Shown: in pieces, positions 1 to 6,223 of the stretch
How positions within the stretch are numbered: the first letter of the stretch is position 1
Layout of the letters: the number at the start of each line of letters is the position of its first letter
From: Deltaproteobacteria bacterium
GTDB lineage: Bacteria > Desulfobacterota > DAOWNY01
Reading direction: 5' to 3'
DNA length: 11,597 nucleotides
Assembly: GCA_030642325.1 (NCBI GenBank)
Contig: DAOWNY010000032.1
Location: 1-11,597, forward strand
Position numbers and translations under genes: made by a program
The notes under the pieces: generated by a model
Seen by the model: only the letters and a program-made list of their open reading frames with translations
Database searches by the model: none
Told to the model about the DNA's origin: nothing

Positions 1-31
1 GTCTGTATTTCTTTATTATAAAAAATATAAC

Positions 32-108
32 TGGAGCGGGAAACGGGATTCGAACCCGCGACCCTCAGCTTGGAAGGCTGATGCTCTAGCCAACTGAGCT
101 ACTCCCGC
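32..108 (-). tRNA. tRNA-Gly, anticodon UCC
   Basis: A complete cloverleaf reads on the minus strand. The acceptor arm starts GCGGGAG and closes with TTCCCGC, giving one G·U at the last pair. The D arm is GCTC/GAGC and the anticodon stem TCAGC/GCTGA encloses loop CTTCCAA, so the anticodon is TCC. The T arm GCGGG/CCCGT has the invariant TTCGAAT loop. The gene encodes discriminator T followed by CCA. It reads GGA and GGG glycine codons, and GGG is used heavily in the genes of this window. It is third in transcription order after tRNA-Thr and tRNA-Tyr and is probably cut from the same precursor. Confidence 0.97.
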
Positions 109-185
109 TTCTAAATCTAATTTCTCTTTCTACCACTAATTTCACCCCGCCGGCAGAGATATTGTTACACATTAAACTATATAAA

Positions 186-270
<85 letters not shown>

Positions 271-302
271 CTTCTTAATTATCAATATCTCGCGCATCTC
301 TC

Positions 303-379
303 TGGAGCTGGCGATGGGATTCGAACCCGCAACCTGCTGATTACAAATCAGCTGCTCTGCCTGATTGAGCTACGCCAGC
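303..379 (-). tRNA. tRNA-Thr, anticodon UGU
   Basis: The acceptor stem GCTGGCG/CGCCAGC is perfect. The D arm is GCTC/GAGC. The anticodon stem GCTGA/TCAGC holds loop TTTGTAA, so the anticodon is TGT. The T loop is TTCGAAT, and discriminator T plus CCA are encoded. G1-C72 and C2-G71, used by bacterial threonyl-tRNA synthetase, are present. The T stem GCGGG/CCCAT has a C×A mismatch next to a terminal G·U, which is unusual but does not break the cloverleaf. It is the first gene of the tRNA transcript, just downstream of the promoter at 391-419. Confidence 0.96.
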
Positions 380-390
380 TAAAAAGCCCT

Positions 391-419
391 ACTATACTTT
401 CTATCTTTCAAAAAATCAA
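391..419 (-). promoter_or_regulatory. Promoter of the tRNA-Thr-Tyr-Gly transcript
   Basis: On the minus strand TTGATT (414-419) is followed after exactly 17 nt by TATAGT (391-396). The sequence just after the -10 is AGGGC, a GC-rich discriminator of the kind seen at stringently controlled stable-RNA promoters. Upstream of the -35, positions 420-452 are almost pure A/T, like an UP element. The tRNA-Thr 5' end (379) lies about 5 nt downstream of the expected start site. This comes from sequence inspection only. Confidence 0.75.
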
Positions 420-550
420 CAATTTTTTTTATTATAATTAAAATTATTCATTTGAAGACCTGCCTGGCGTAATATTTATTAAATCCTAAGTTGAGTGATT
501 AGCTGTCAGCACACAAACATTTAGCTTTGAAAAGCCGAGATATTACGTAA

Positions 551-574
551 GCAAAAAATAACACCCAATGGGTG
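551..574 (-). terminator. Possible second terminator downstream of rho
   Basis: On the minus strand the short hairpin CACCC-ATT-GGGTG (562-574) is followed by TTATTTTTTG (551-560). The stem is only 5 bp with a 3-nt loop, so it is weak. It lies about 80 nt beyond the first rho terminator and upstream of the tRNA promoter, where it could act as a back-up insulator. Confidence 0.4.
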
Positions 575-645
575 AAAATTTGTAATGGCAAGGCATCCTG
601 TGATCATTTTGGCTAATAGCTAACTGCTAAGCGCTCAATTCAGAC

Positions 646-670
646 AAATAAAAACCCAGCTATCACTGGG
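646..670 (-). terminator. Intrinsic terminator of rho
   Basis: Reading the minus strand, the stem CCCAG (666-670) and CTGGG (655-659) closes a loop of about 6 nt and is followed by TTTTTATTTG. It begins 7 nt after the rho stop codon. It separates rho from the tRNA operon transcribed in the same direction. The ribosomal protein L31 gene often found next to rho is not in this gap. Confidence 0.72.
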
Positions 671-677
671 AATGAAA

Positions 678-1925
678 TTATCTATTCATGGATTCTAAAA
701 ATTTTGCATTAGACTTTGTGCCTTTAAATTTATCCAGTAGAAAATCCATACTATCAATTGAATTCAGAGTTGAAAGTAGTTTCCTTAAGACCCAGAGCCG
801 ATTTAAATTCTCTCCGCTTATAAGGAGTTCTTCTTTCCTGGTTCCAGATCTGTTTAAATCAATGGCGGGAAAAATTCTTCTATCTACCAGTTTTCGATCC
901 AATATCAACTCCATATTGCCGGTTCCCTTAAACTCCTCAAAAATTACTTCGTCCATTCTGCTTCCGGTATCAATAAGAGCAGTAGCTATTATGGTAAGAC
1001 TACCTCCCCCTTCAATATTTCTTGCCGCTCCAAAAAATCTTTTCGGGCGATGGAGGGCATTGGAATCAACCCCCCCGGATAGAACTTTGCCGCTGGGAGG
1101 AATCACTGCATTGTGGGCGCGAGCGAGTCGGGTAATACTATCCAGAAGAATCACTACATCTTTTCCGCACTCTACCAGCCGTTTTGCCTTTTCGAGCACC
1201 ATATCCGCTACCTGAACATGTCTTTCCGACGGTTCGTCAAAGGTGGAACTGATTACTTCCCCGGCAACTGAACGTTGCATGTCGGTAACCTCTTCCGGCC
1301 GCTCATCAATCAAAAGAACAATGAGGATGATTTCCTTATGATTGGTGGAAACGCTATTGGCGATGTTCTGGAGCAGCATGGTTTTTCCTGTCCTTGGTGG
1401 AGCGACAATAAGAGCCCTTTGTCCCATTCCAATGGGCGTAAGAAGGTCCATGACCCGAGCGGAATAATTATCGGGAGTGGTTTCCAGCTCAATTCTTTTA
1501 TCAGGGTAAAGAGGTGTAAGGTTATCAAATAATATCTTCTCCTTAGCTAATTCGGGGTCAACAAAATTAACTGTTTCTACCTTGAGGAGAGCAAAATATC
1601 TCTCGGTATCCTTGGGGGGCCTGATTTGTCCGGAAATGGTGTCACCGGTTCTAAGCCCAAACCTCCTTATCTGAGAAGGAGAAACATAAATGTCATCCGG
1701 CCCGGGGAGATAGTTATAATTAGCTGATCGGAGAAATCCGAATCCATCCGGTAAAATCTCCAGAACCCCTTCGCCGTAAATAAGCCCATTTTGATCAGAA
1801 TGGGCCTGTAGAAGTGAAAAAATAAGCTCCTGTTTTGTCATGCCACTTGCCCCATCCACATTGAGTTTAGTAGCCATCTTCAAAAGCTTATTTACATCCT
1901 CATCCTTCAACTCTGATAGGTACAT
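678..1925 (-). CDS. rho: Transcription termination factor Rho
   Basis: This is the hexameric RNA-dependent ATPase/helicase that ends transcription of untranslated RNA in the cytoplasm. The 415 aa are close to the 419 of E. coli Rho and align along the whole length. The N-terminal helical domain (about 1-45, starting MYLSELK) is followed by an OB/cold-shock-type RNA-binding domain (about 50-120) with GFGFLRS at 61-67 and GPDDIYVSPSQIRRF at 75-89. The ATPase domain has Walker A APPRTGKT (175-182), LLIDERPEEV (204-213), Walker B VVILLDSITR (257-266), the Q-loop region SGGVDSNALHRPKRF (283-297) and the arginine-finger region RSGTRKEELL (359-368). All key residues are intact. The ATG at 1923-1925 is preceded by GGGG at good spacing. 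The gene appears monocistronic: a 903-bp gene-free region lies upstream and a terminator directly downstream. Confidence 0.98.
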   Translation of the reverse strand: MYLSELKDEDVNKLLKMATKLNVDGASGMTKQELIFSLLQAHSDQNGLIYGEGVLEILPDGFGFLRSANYNYLPGPDDIYVSPSQIRRFGLRTGDTISGQIRPPKDTERYFALLKVETVNFVDPELAKEKILFDNLTPLYPDKRIELETTPDNYSARVMDLLTPIGMGQRALIVAPPRTGKTMLLQNIANSVSTNHKEIILIVLLIDERPEEVTDMQRSVAGEVISSTFDEPSERHVQVADMVLEKAKRLVECGKDVVILLDSITRLARAHNAVIPPSGKVLSGGVDSNALHRPKRFFGAARNIEGGGSLTIIATALIDTGSRMDEVIFEEFKGTGNMELILDRKLVDRRIFPAIDLNRSGTRKEELLISGENLNRLWVLRKLLSTLNSIDSMDFLLDKFKGTKSNAKFLESMNR

Positions 1926-2014
1926 TTTTCCCCATTCAAATAAATTTTTTTAATTTTTAAAATAATGCTGCAACCTCGCCTGACCCAAAAAAATTAATTT
2001 AGTGTCTAATCGCT

Positions 2015-2040
2015 CAAATGATTCACACAAATGATTCACA
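2015..2040. repeat. 13-bp perfect tandem duplication
   Basis: CAAATGATTCACA occurs twice back to back (2015-2027 and 2028-2040), and a partial third unit (TGATT) follows. It lies in the rho leader region, about 90 bp upstream of the rho start codon. It could be a paired protein-binding site or a simple slippage duplication, and the sequence does not decide between them. Confidence 0.85.
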
Positions 2041-2106
2041 TGATTTATTTTATACAGTTTAAAAAATTTGTGCGATTAACAAGCGGGTGAAATAAATAAG
2101 ATATCT

Positions 2107-2126
2107 GAAATAAGATATCTTATTTC
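2107..2126. promoter_or_regulatory. 20-bp perfect palindrome, possible operator or leader hairpin of rho
   Basis: GAAATAAGATATCTTATTTC is identical to its own reverse complement. A further direct copy of one half plus flank (AAATAAGATATCT, 2094-2106) sits next to it, so the half-site occurs three times in 33 bp. On the minus strand it begins 3 nt after a perfect TATAAT (2130-2135). If that hexamer is the -10, the palindrome covers the transcription start, the usual place for a repressor site. It could instead form a hairpin at the 5' end of the rho mRNA. Confidence 0.5.
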
Positions 2127-2151
2127 GAAATTATACACTACTCTCTAAACG

Positions 2152-2180
2152 ATTATATAACTGTAAAGAATAGATGTTAT
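2152..2180 (-). promoter_or_regulatory. Candidate rho promoter
   Basis: On the minus strand ATAACA (2175-2180, four of six consensus bases) is followed after 17 nt by a perfect TATAAT (2152-2157). A second perfect TATAAT at 2130-2135 lacks a recognisable -35. The AT-richness of the region makes chance matches likely, so either could be used, or the better-spaced candidate farther upstream. Confidence 0.35.
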
Positions 2181-2425
2181 ATAATATAAAGTTTATATCT
2201 TACATAAAAATTTTGTTGGGGAATTTCTGGAATGGCTATGGCTTTAATAACTACGAAAATAAATCCGGTACAGTTTAATATTCAGAACATATTTCTAAAT
2301 TAAATGCTTGCTTTTCCAGAGTATTGAATGAAATGATGGAGAATTACCAGGTGATATAGGCTGGCATATTAGATTGTATTAATTCCCGTTCCCGTCACAA
2401 AGTAAGAAGGTATATTATCTTTTTT

Positions 2426-2454
2426 ACTTTACATAGTATGTTTTTATTTGTCAA
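2426..2454 (-). promoter_or_regulatory. Candidate upstream promoter reading toward rho
   Basis: On the minus strand a perfect TTGACA (2449-2454) is separated by 17 nt from TAAAGT (2426-2431, four of six consensus bases). The only gene downstream on this strand is rho, about 490 nt away. The transcript would therefore have a long leader carrying the palindrome and the 13-bp duplication. Confidence 0.45.
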
Positions 2455-2684
2455 GTATTATTTCAAATATTTTTCATTTTATGGGGATAAGGCGTTGGAA
2501 AATTACTAATACCCGCCCGCTGCCGTCGGCTTAAGAAATTCCCGGCTTGATTGTGAATGCGGGGAGTAAAGCGAAACAATCATCGGGGCATCGTACATTA
2601 AATGGAACTGCCCGCAGCTCAAATCACTTTTTGAAGATATTTACATCTTCTTCTTGTCTGTGCTATGTATTAATTATTGTAACC

Positions 2685-2705
2685 GTTCACGGTTCACGGT
2701 TGATT
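2685..2705. repeat. Three degenerate heptamers (GTTNANN type)
   Basis: GTTCACG (2685-2691), GTTCACG (2692-2698) and GTTGATT (2699-2705) follow each other without gaps. Nearly the same three-unit block occurs at 4868-4889, suggesting a dispersed short repeat family. Confidence 0.6.
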
Positions 2706-2828
2706 GAAGCATATTGGCGAAAGGCCTTGATGCTGAACTGAGAACTCAAGTCTAGATTGCATGTGAAGCTAAAATATTTTCTAAAAAATTTACCATATTA
2801 TTAACCGGGGTAATGACAAAGGCTGCAA

Positions 2829-3239
2829 ATGGCAATGAAGTCAAGTAAAAAACAGCGTGGTTTGACAAATACAGCATCCGAACTAATCAATGCGAAACCT
2901 TTCTCATACTCACTATTGCTTCTCTGGTTGATTATTGTAGCAACCTTATCCGTTATTCCCGTTCATGGGAAAGGTCTTTTGGAAAATTCGGATAAATTCC
3001 TTCATCTTCTTTCGTATTTAATTACATGCTGCCTGTTCTATTTATGTTTCAAGGATAAAATGAGGGGGGTCCTTTACCGGTCCTTTCTATGTTCCTTTTT
3101 CTTTGGTTTGCTCATGGAAGTAATTCAAGCCTTTTTACCCCATCGCGATTTTTCATGGGGAGATATTTTTTTTAACTTAACGGGTGCTTTGGGATTTGTT
3201 GCCGTTTACCCGTTGTTCAAAAAAATTACAACCGATTGA
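2829..3239 (+). CDS. VanZ-like family membrane protein
   Basis: A 136-aa integral membrane protein with four predicted membrane segments: about 26-44, 57-74, 84-103 and 113-131. The VanZ-like signature is clear: DKFLHLLSYL at 55-64 before the second segment, then MEVIQAFLPHRDFSWGD (96-112) followed by FNLTGALG (115-122), with conserved E97, Q100, R106, D112 and N116. VanZ was named from teicoplanin resistance, but most chromosomal relatives have no known function and resistance should not be inferred here. The ATG at 2829 has AAAGG six nt upstream, which favours it over the in-frame ATG at 2835. It starts a run of seven plus-strand genes, 200 bp before the next one. No clear promoter was found just upstream. 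Confidence 0.88.
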   Translation: MAMKSSKKQRGLTNTASELINAKPFSYSLLLLWLIIVATLSVIPVHGKGLLENSDKFLHLLSYLITCCLFYLCFKDKMRGVLYRSFLCSFFFGLLMEVIQAFLPHRDFSWGDIFFNLTGALGFVAVYPLFKKITTD

Positions 3240-3335
3240 TCCATAGGGAAAGTTTACCCTTTTAACAGGGATGAAAACCATATTGTCATTGCTTTCTCAA
3301 TACCTTAACCCATCCGGACAAAGAAATTGAAAGTC

Positions 3336-3364
3336 TTGACTTTTCAGGGTGAAGCAATTAGTAT
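3336..3364 (+). promoter_or_regulatory. Candidate promoter for the DUF2065 gene and queA
   Basis: TTGACT (3336-3341) is followed after 17 nt by TAGTAT (3359-3364). An overlapping alternative -10 is TACAAT at 3365-3370, with too long a spacer. The expected start lies about 70 nt before the DUF2065 gene. Confidence 0.42.
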
Positions 3365-3442
3365 ACAATCTAATATCATAAATTTACGTATGAATTATCC
3401 ATGAACTTCATCATTTACTTAATCTATTGCCTGGAAAAAATG

Positions 3443-3640
3443 ATGAAATATTTTATATGTGTTTTAGGTCTGGCTTTGGTTATTGAGGGATTGCCCTATT
3501 TCGCCTTTCCAGGCAAAATAAAGGAGTTCCTGGCAAAAATTCCCCAAATCCAGGATACAACTTTAAGGATTTTCGGTCTGGCGACCATTATGCTGGGACT
3601 ATTGTTGATATATATTTCCAGAGAAACTGAAGGTTTTTAA
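3443..3640 (+). CDS. DUF2065 family small membrane protein
   Basis: A short hydrophobic protein of about 65 aa, related to the E. coli YjeT (DUF2065) type. Starting from MKYF, one membrane segment with LGLALVIEGLPYFAFP comes first. A short amphipathic stretch follows (KIKEFLAKIPQIQDTTLRIF), then a second segment ending LLLIYISR. The pattern EGLPYFAFP...LR.FGL...GLLL is typical of the family, whose function is unknown. An in-frame ATG at 3401 would add 14 residues. ATG 3443 is preferred because the family begins near this point and a weak GGA lies 7 nt upstream; ATG 3440 is also possible. The gene precedes queA by 143 bp and may share its transcript. Confidence 0.85.
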   Translation: MKYFICVLGLALVIEGLPYFAFPGKIKEFLAKIPQIQDTTLRIFGLATIMLGLLLIYISRETEGF

Positions 3641-3675
3641 GTAAGGTCAATCCAAAAAAATTCAGCTTTCAGGAC

Positions 3676-3777
3676 CCGGCTGCTAAAGGGCGGGGGAATA
3701 ATCTTATTGAAAATATCCGGCAAACGGCATTCCGGTCTACGGATATTTAGCCGGCCAAGGGGTAAACAGCACCTTTA
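3676..3777 (+). promoter_or_regulatory. Structured RNA leader ahead of queA (putative)
   Basis: A perfect 9-bp stem pairs AAATATCCG (3711-3719) with CGGATATTT (3740-3748) around a 20-nt loop. Around it, CCGGCT (3676-3681) can pair with AGCCGG (3749-3754). TAAAGG (3684-3689) can pair with CCTTTA (3772-3777), which ends 6 nt before the queA start codon. The last two pairings cross, so they would form a pseudoknot or be alternatives. No known riboswitch was recognised. The structure is inferred by eye. Confidence 0.4.
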
Positions 3778-3783
3778 AAAACG

Positions 3784-4833
3784 ATGAATATTAAGGAATT
3801 CGATTATAATTTAGTTCAGGATTCAATAGCTCCATATCCTTTGTTGAACCGGGACACATCCAGATTAATGATTCTGGAAAAGAAGAAACGTCACATTTAT
3901 ACTAAAAAATTTTTTGAGATTACGGGTTTCCTCGAAAAAAAAGATGTTCTGGTTTTAAACGATACCAAGGTAATCCCGGCCAGACTGTACGGAAAAAAAG
4001 AAACAGGGGGATTAGTTGAGGTTCTTCTGTTAAAGCAGGTTTCCAATGAAAGCCCAATATGGGAGTGCCTGATCCGAACCTCAAAAAAAACAAAGGAAGG
4101 GTCAAGAATAATCTTTCCCGATTCAGTAGAAGGTAATCTTCTTGAGAAAATTGACCTTAAGAGGTGGAAAATCGAATTTTCCGGAATTAAATCCGGCTTT
4201 GATGAATTTCTGGAGCAGACAGGCAACCCCCCTCTGCCGCCCTACATCCTTAAAAGGCGGGGCGATAACAGGGGGGAGGAGATTGACAAGGAAAGATATC
4301 AAACAATCTATGCCAGCACCAAGGGAGCTGTTGCCGCCCCCACTGCAGGGCTTCACTTTACCAGAGAGCTTCTCTCTGAAATCAAAAAAGTGGGGACCGG
4401 TCTGGCCAGGATTACCCTCCATGTAGGGGGGGGGACTTTCTTCCCCCCTCGAGTGGAAGAGATTTCCCATCATCGCATGGAATCGGAATACTATCAGATC
4501 AACACTGAAGATGCTCAAATAATCAATGATGCAAAAAAGGAGGGGGGGAGAGTATTCAGCGTGGGAACTACTACTACCCGCGCCCTGGAAACTTCCGCTG
4601 ACAGCGATGGGACCCTCCGCCAAGGAAATGGGTTTACTAACCTTTTCATTCACCCGGGGTATAAATTTAAAATTATTGATTGTCTTATAACCAATTTCCA
4701 TCAACCCAAATCAACTCCATTAATATTAGTCTGTGCCTTTGCGGGCTTGGATTTTGTTAAAAAGTCCTATCAACAGGCAATCGACAATAATTACCGTTTT
4801 CTTAGCTATGGAGACGGCATGCTGATTATTTAA
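3784..4833 (+). CDS. queA: tRNA preQ1(34) S-adenosylmethionine ribosyltransferase-isomerase QueA
   Basis: QueA transfers and isomerises the ribosyl part of SAM onto preQ1 at position 34 of tRNA, giving epoxyqueuosine, the penultimate step to queuosine. The 349 aa are near the usual 340-360. Family motifs occur in order: LNDTKVIPARL (58-68), PPYI (152-155), RYQTIYA (171-177), GAVAAPTAGLHF (181-192), LHVGGGTF (212-219), HHRMESEY (229-236), VGTTTTRALE (260-269), IHPGYKFK (289-296), TNFHQPKST (303-311) and YRFLSYGDGM (337-346). The usual HLPKSTLLMLV is HQPKSTPLILV here, a mild deviation. The ATG at 3784 has no Shine-Dalgarno close by; AAGGGG lies about 21 nt upstream, inside the structured leader. 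A run of nine G at 4426-4434 encodes the glycines of LHVGGGTF. tgt follows after 120 bp. Confidence 0.97.
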   Translation: MNIKEFDYNLVQDSIAPYPLLNRDTSRLMILEKKKRHIYTKKFFEITGFLEKKDVLVLNDTKVIPARLYGKKETGGLVEVLLLKQVSNESPIWECLIRTSKKTKEGSRIIFPDSVEGNLLEKIDLKRWKIEFSGIKSGFDEFLEQTGNPPLPPYILKRRGDNRGEEIDKERYQTIYASTKGAVAAPTAGLHFTRELLSEIKKVGTGLARITLHVGGGTFFPPRVEEISHHRMESEYYQINTEDAQIINDAKKEGGRVFSVGTTTTRALETSADSDGTLRQGNGFTNLFIHPGYKFKIIDCLITNFHQPKSTPLILVCAFAGLDFVKKSYQQAIDNNYRFLSYGDGMLII

Positions 4834-4867
4834 GATCAAGATAGCTATACAGGTTTTCGGTCCAAGA

Positions 4868-4889
4868 GTTCACGAGTTAACGGTTAATT
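4868..4889. repeat. Three degenerate heptamers, second copy
   Basis: GTTCACG (4868-4874), one extra A, GTTAACG (4876-4882) and GTTAATT (4883-4889). It differs from the block at 2685-2705 by the inserted A and two substitutions. CGGTTA (4881-4886) can pair with TAACCG (4897-4902) to make a small hairpin. It lies between queA and tgt. Confidence 0.6.
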
Positions 4890-4953
4890 AAAAACATAAC
4901 CGCTCACGATTACAAACTTTTATTATAAATAGAACTATTTACTAACAATCAAA

Positions 4954-6078
4954 TTGAACAGCAAATTTAAATTCAAAATAATAAAGAAAGGGAAAGGAAG
5001 TCGGGCAAGACGAGGCAGGATCACCACTCCCCACGGGGAGGTAGACACCCCCGTATTTATGCCCGTAGGAACCCAGGCAACCATAAAATCACTTACCCCG
5101 GAAGACGTTAAAGAAGCGGGGGTAGCAATGATCCTGAGTAACGCCTACCACCTTTTCCTGAGACCGGGTCACAAGTTAATAGAACAGTTGGGGGGCCTGC
5201 ATCGCTTTATGAACTGGGACAGGCCGATCCTTACGGATAGCGGTGGGTTTCAAGTCTTCAGCTTAGGAAAATTAAATAAAATTGAGCAAGGGGGGGTTCT
5301 CTTCCAATCTCCCATAAATGGAGAGAAACACTTTTTCACTCCCGAACTTTCCATGGAAATCCAGCAGGCATTAGGAGCTGACATCATAGTATGTTTCGAT
5401 GAATGTCCCTCCTGTACGGCCACCTATGACTATGTCAAACGTTCTTCGGAACTGACTGTCAGATGGGCAAACATGTGCAAAGAAGCGAAAACTAATGATA
5501 ATCAGGCATTGTTCGGCATTGTGCAGGGAGGAATTTATCCGAATCTGAGAAAACAATCGGCCATGGCGACGGTCAAAATAGGATTCGACGGTTATGCCAT
5601 CGGAGGTGTAAGCGTAGGGGAAGGGACGGAGATGAAATACCTGGCGGTAGATAACACTATCCCCTTTCTGCCCGAAGATTGCCCCCGCTATTTGATGGGA
5701 GTGGGAACCCCTGAAGAACTTTTTGAGTTTATCCTTCAGGGAATTGATATGTTTGACTGTGTAATGCCCACCCGGAATGCAAGAAACGGAATGTTGTTTA
5801 CCAGCTTCGGCAAGTTGGTGATTAAAAATTCCCGGTACAAATCCGATGACCGGCCAATCGATGTAGAGTGTCACTGTTATACCTGCCGGAACTATTCACG
5901 GGCATACCTCAGACACCTTTTCATAGCCGGTGAAATTCTTGCAATCAGGTTAAATACCATCCACAACCTTTACTATTATATGGATTTGATAAATAAAATT
6001 CGCATGGCTATCGAGAACGATACCATTGCAGAGTTTCAAAATAAATTTTACGAACAAAAGTTACCTAATAGCTGCTAA
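4954..6078 (+). CDS. tgt: tRNA-guanine(34) transglycosylase
   Basis: Tgt exchanges guanine 34 of tRNA-Tyr, -His, -Asn and -Asp for preQ1, the step before QueA. The 374 aa match bacterial Tgt over the full length as a TIM barrel. LTDSGGFQVFSL (93-104) carries D95, CFDECP (147-152) carries D149, and GIVQGGIY (188-195) and AIGGVSVGE (215-223) bind the base. DMFDCVMPTRNARNG (265-279) carries the nucleophile D268. The zinc site is C306, C308, C311 and H337 (ECHCYTC...NTIHNLYYY). The start is TTG at 4954: no in-frame ATG or GTG lies between it and the upstream stop at 4930, and the family's N-terminus begins close to here. No Shine-Dalgarno is visible. The gene sits in the classical queA-tgt-yajC-secD-secF order. 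Confidence 0.97.
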   Translation: MNSKFKFKIIKKGKGSRARRGRITTPHGEVDTPVFMPVGTQATIKSLTPEDVKEAGVAMILSNAYHLFLRPGHKLIEQLGGLHRFMNWDRPILTDSGGFQVFSLGKLNKIEQGGVLFQSPINGEKHFFTPELSMEIQQALGADIIVCFDECPSCTATYDYVKRSSELTVRWANMCKEAKTNDNQALFGIVQGGIYPNLRKQSAMATVKIGFDGYAIGGVSVGEGTEMKYLAVDNTIPFLPEDCPRYLMGVGTPEELFEFILQGIDMFDCVMPTRNARNGMLFTSFGKLVIKNSRYKSDDRPIDVECHCYTCRNYSRAYLRHLFIAGEILAIRLNTIHNLYYYMDLINKIRMAIENDTIAEFQNKFYEQKLPNSC

Positions 6079-6081
6079 AAA

Positions 6082-6112
6082 CAGGTGACCTGCCAAATCT
6101 TGAAAGATTTGG
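6082..6112 (+). other. Hairpins just after tgt
   Basis: CAGGT-G-ACCTG (6082-6092) is an inverted repeat. It is followed directly by a perfect 8-bp hairpin, CCAAATCT-TGAA-AGATTTGG (6093-6112), four nt after the tgt stop. The next bases are AAATAAAA, so there is no U tract and it is not a standard terminator. It could protect the 3' end of the queA-tgt mRNA. Confidence 0.5.
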
Positions 6113-6223
6113 AAATAAAACCACCCACAAAGCTTGACGTGGGAGCACCGACAAACGAATAGTAATGATTCCCCGGCATAAGCATGACTTCAGTAACTGC
6201 TTTTACCGAAGGGAACGGAAGAA

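Larger units (their letters stand above)
1926..2828. other. Gene-poor divergent region between rho and the VanZ-like gene
   Basis: No convincing coding region occurs in these 903 bp. The part nearest rho (to about 2220) is very AT-rich and holds candidate minus-strand promoters, the palindrome at 2107-2126 and the tandem repeat at 2015-2040. The middle part (about 2220-2400) has only very short open frames. The right part (2500-2828) is less AT-rich and holds the heptamer repeat at 2685-2705 and a small hairpin GAAGAT/ATCTTC (2633-2650). A 64-codon open frame at 2547-2741 crosses the heptamer repeat and does not resemble a protein. Confidence 0.6.

Noticed and set aside
381..677. Ribosomal protein L31 gene (rpmE) expected after rho
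   Set aside because: Neither strand between the tRNA promoter and the rho stop encodes an L31-like protein; the gap holds terminators and repeats only.
688..1215. 175-codon plus-strand open frame across rho, and similar long antisense frames in queA, tgt, secD, secF and dnaJ
   Set aside because: They lie opposite or out of frame with clear conserved genes, have no ribosome sites of note and their translations resemble no protein family.
2232..2303. 23-codon frame starting MAMALITTKIN, vaguely like a flagellin N-terminus
   Set aside because: It stops after 23 codons, other frames do not continue the similarity, and the resemblance is too short to mean anything.
2547..2741. 64-codon plus-strand open frame upstream of the VanZ-like gene
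   Set aside because: It runs through the heptamer repeat, has no ribosome site and has an unprotein-like composition.
3240..3280. Terminator after the VanZ-like gene (GGGAAAGTTTACCC followed by TTTT)
   Set aside because: Only three G-C pairs can form, and an alternative pairing with the next GGG competes, so it is too weak to call.
3641..3783. preQ1 riboswitch upstream of queA
   Set aside because: The compact preQ1-I pattern with its A-rich tail and the preQ1-II layout were not found; only an unassigned structured leader can be supported.
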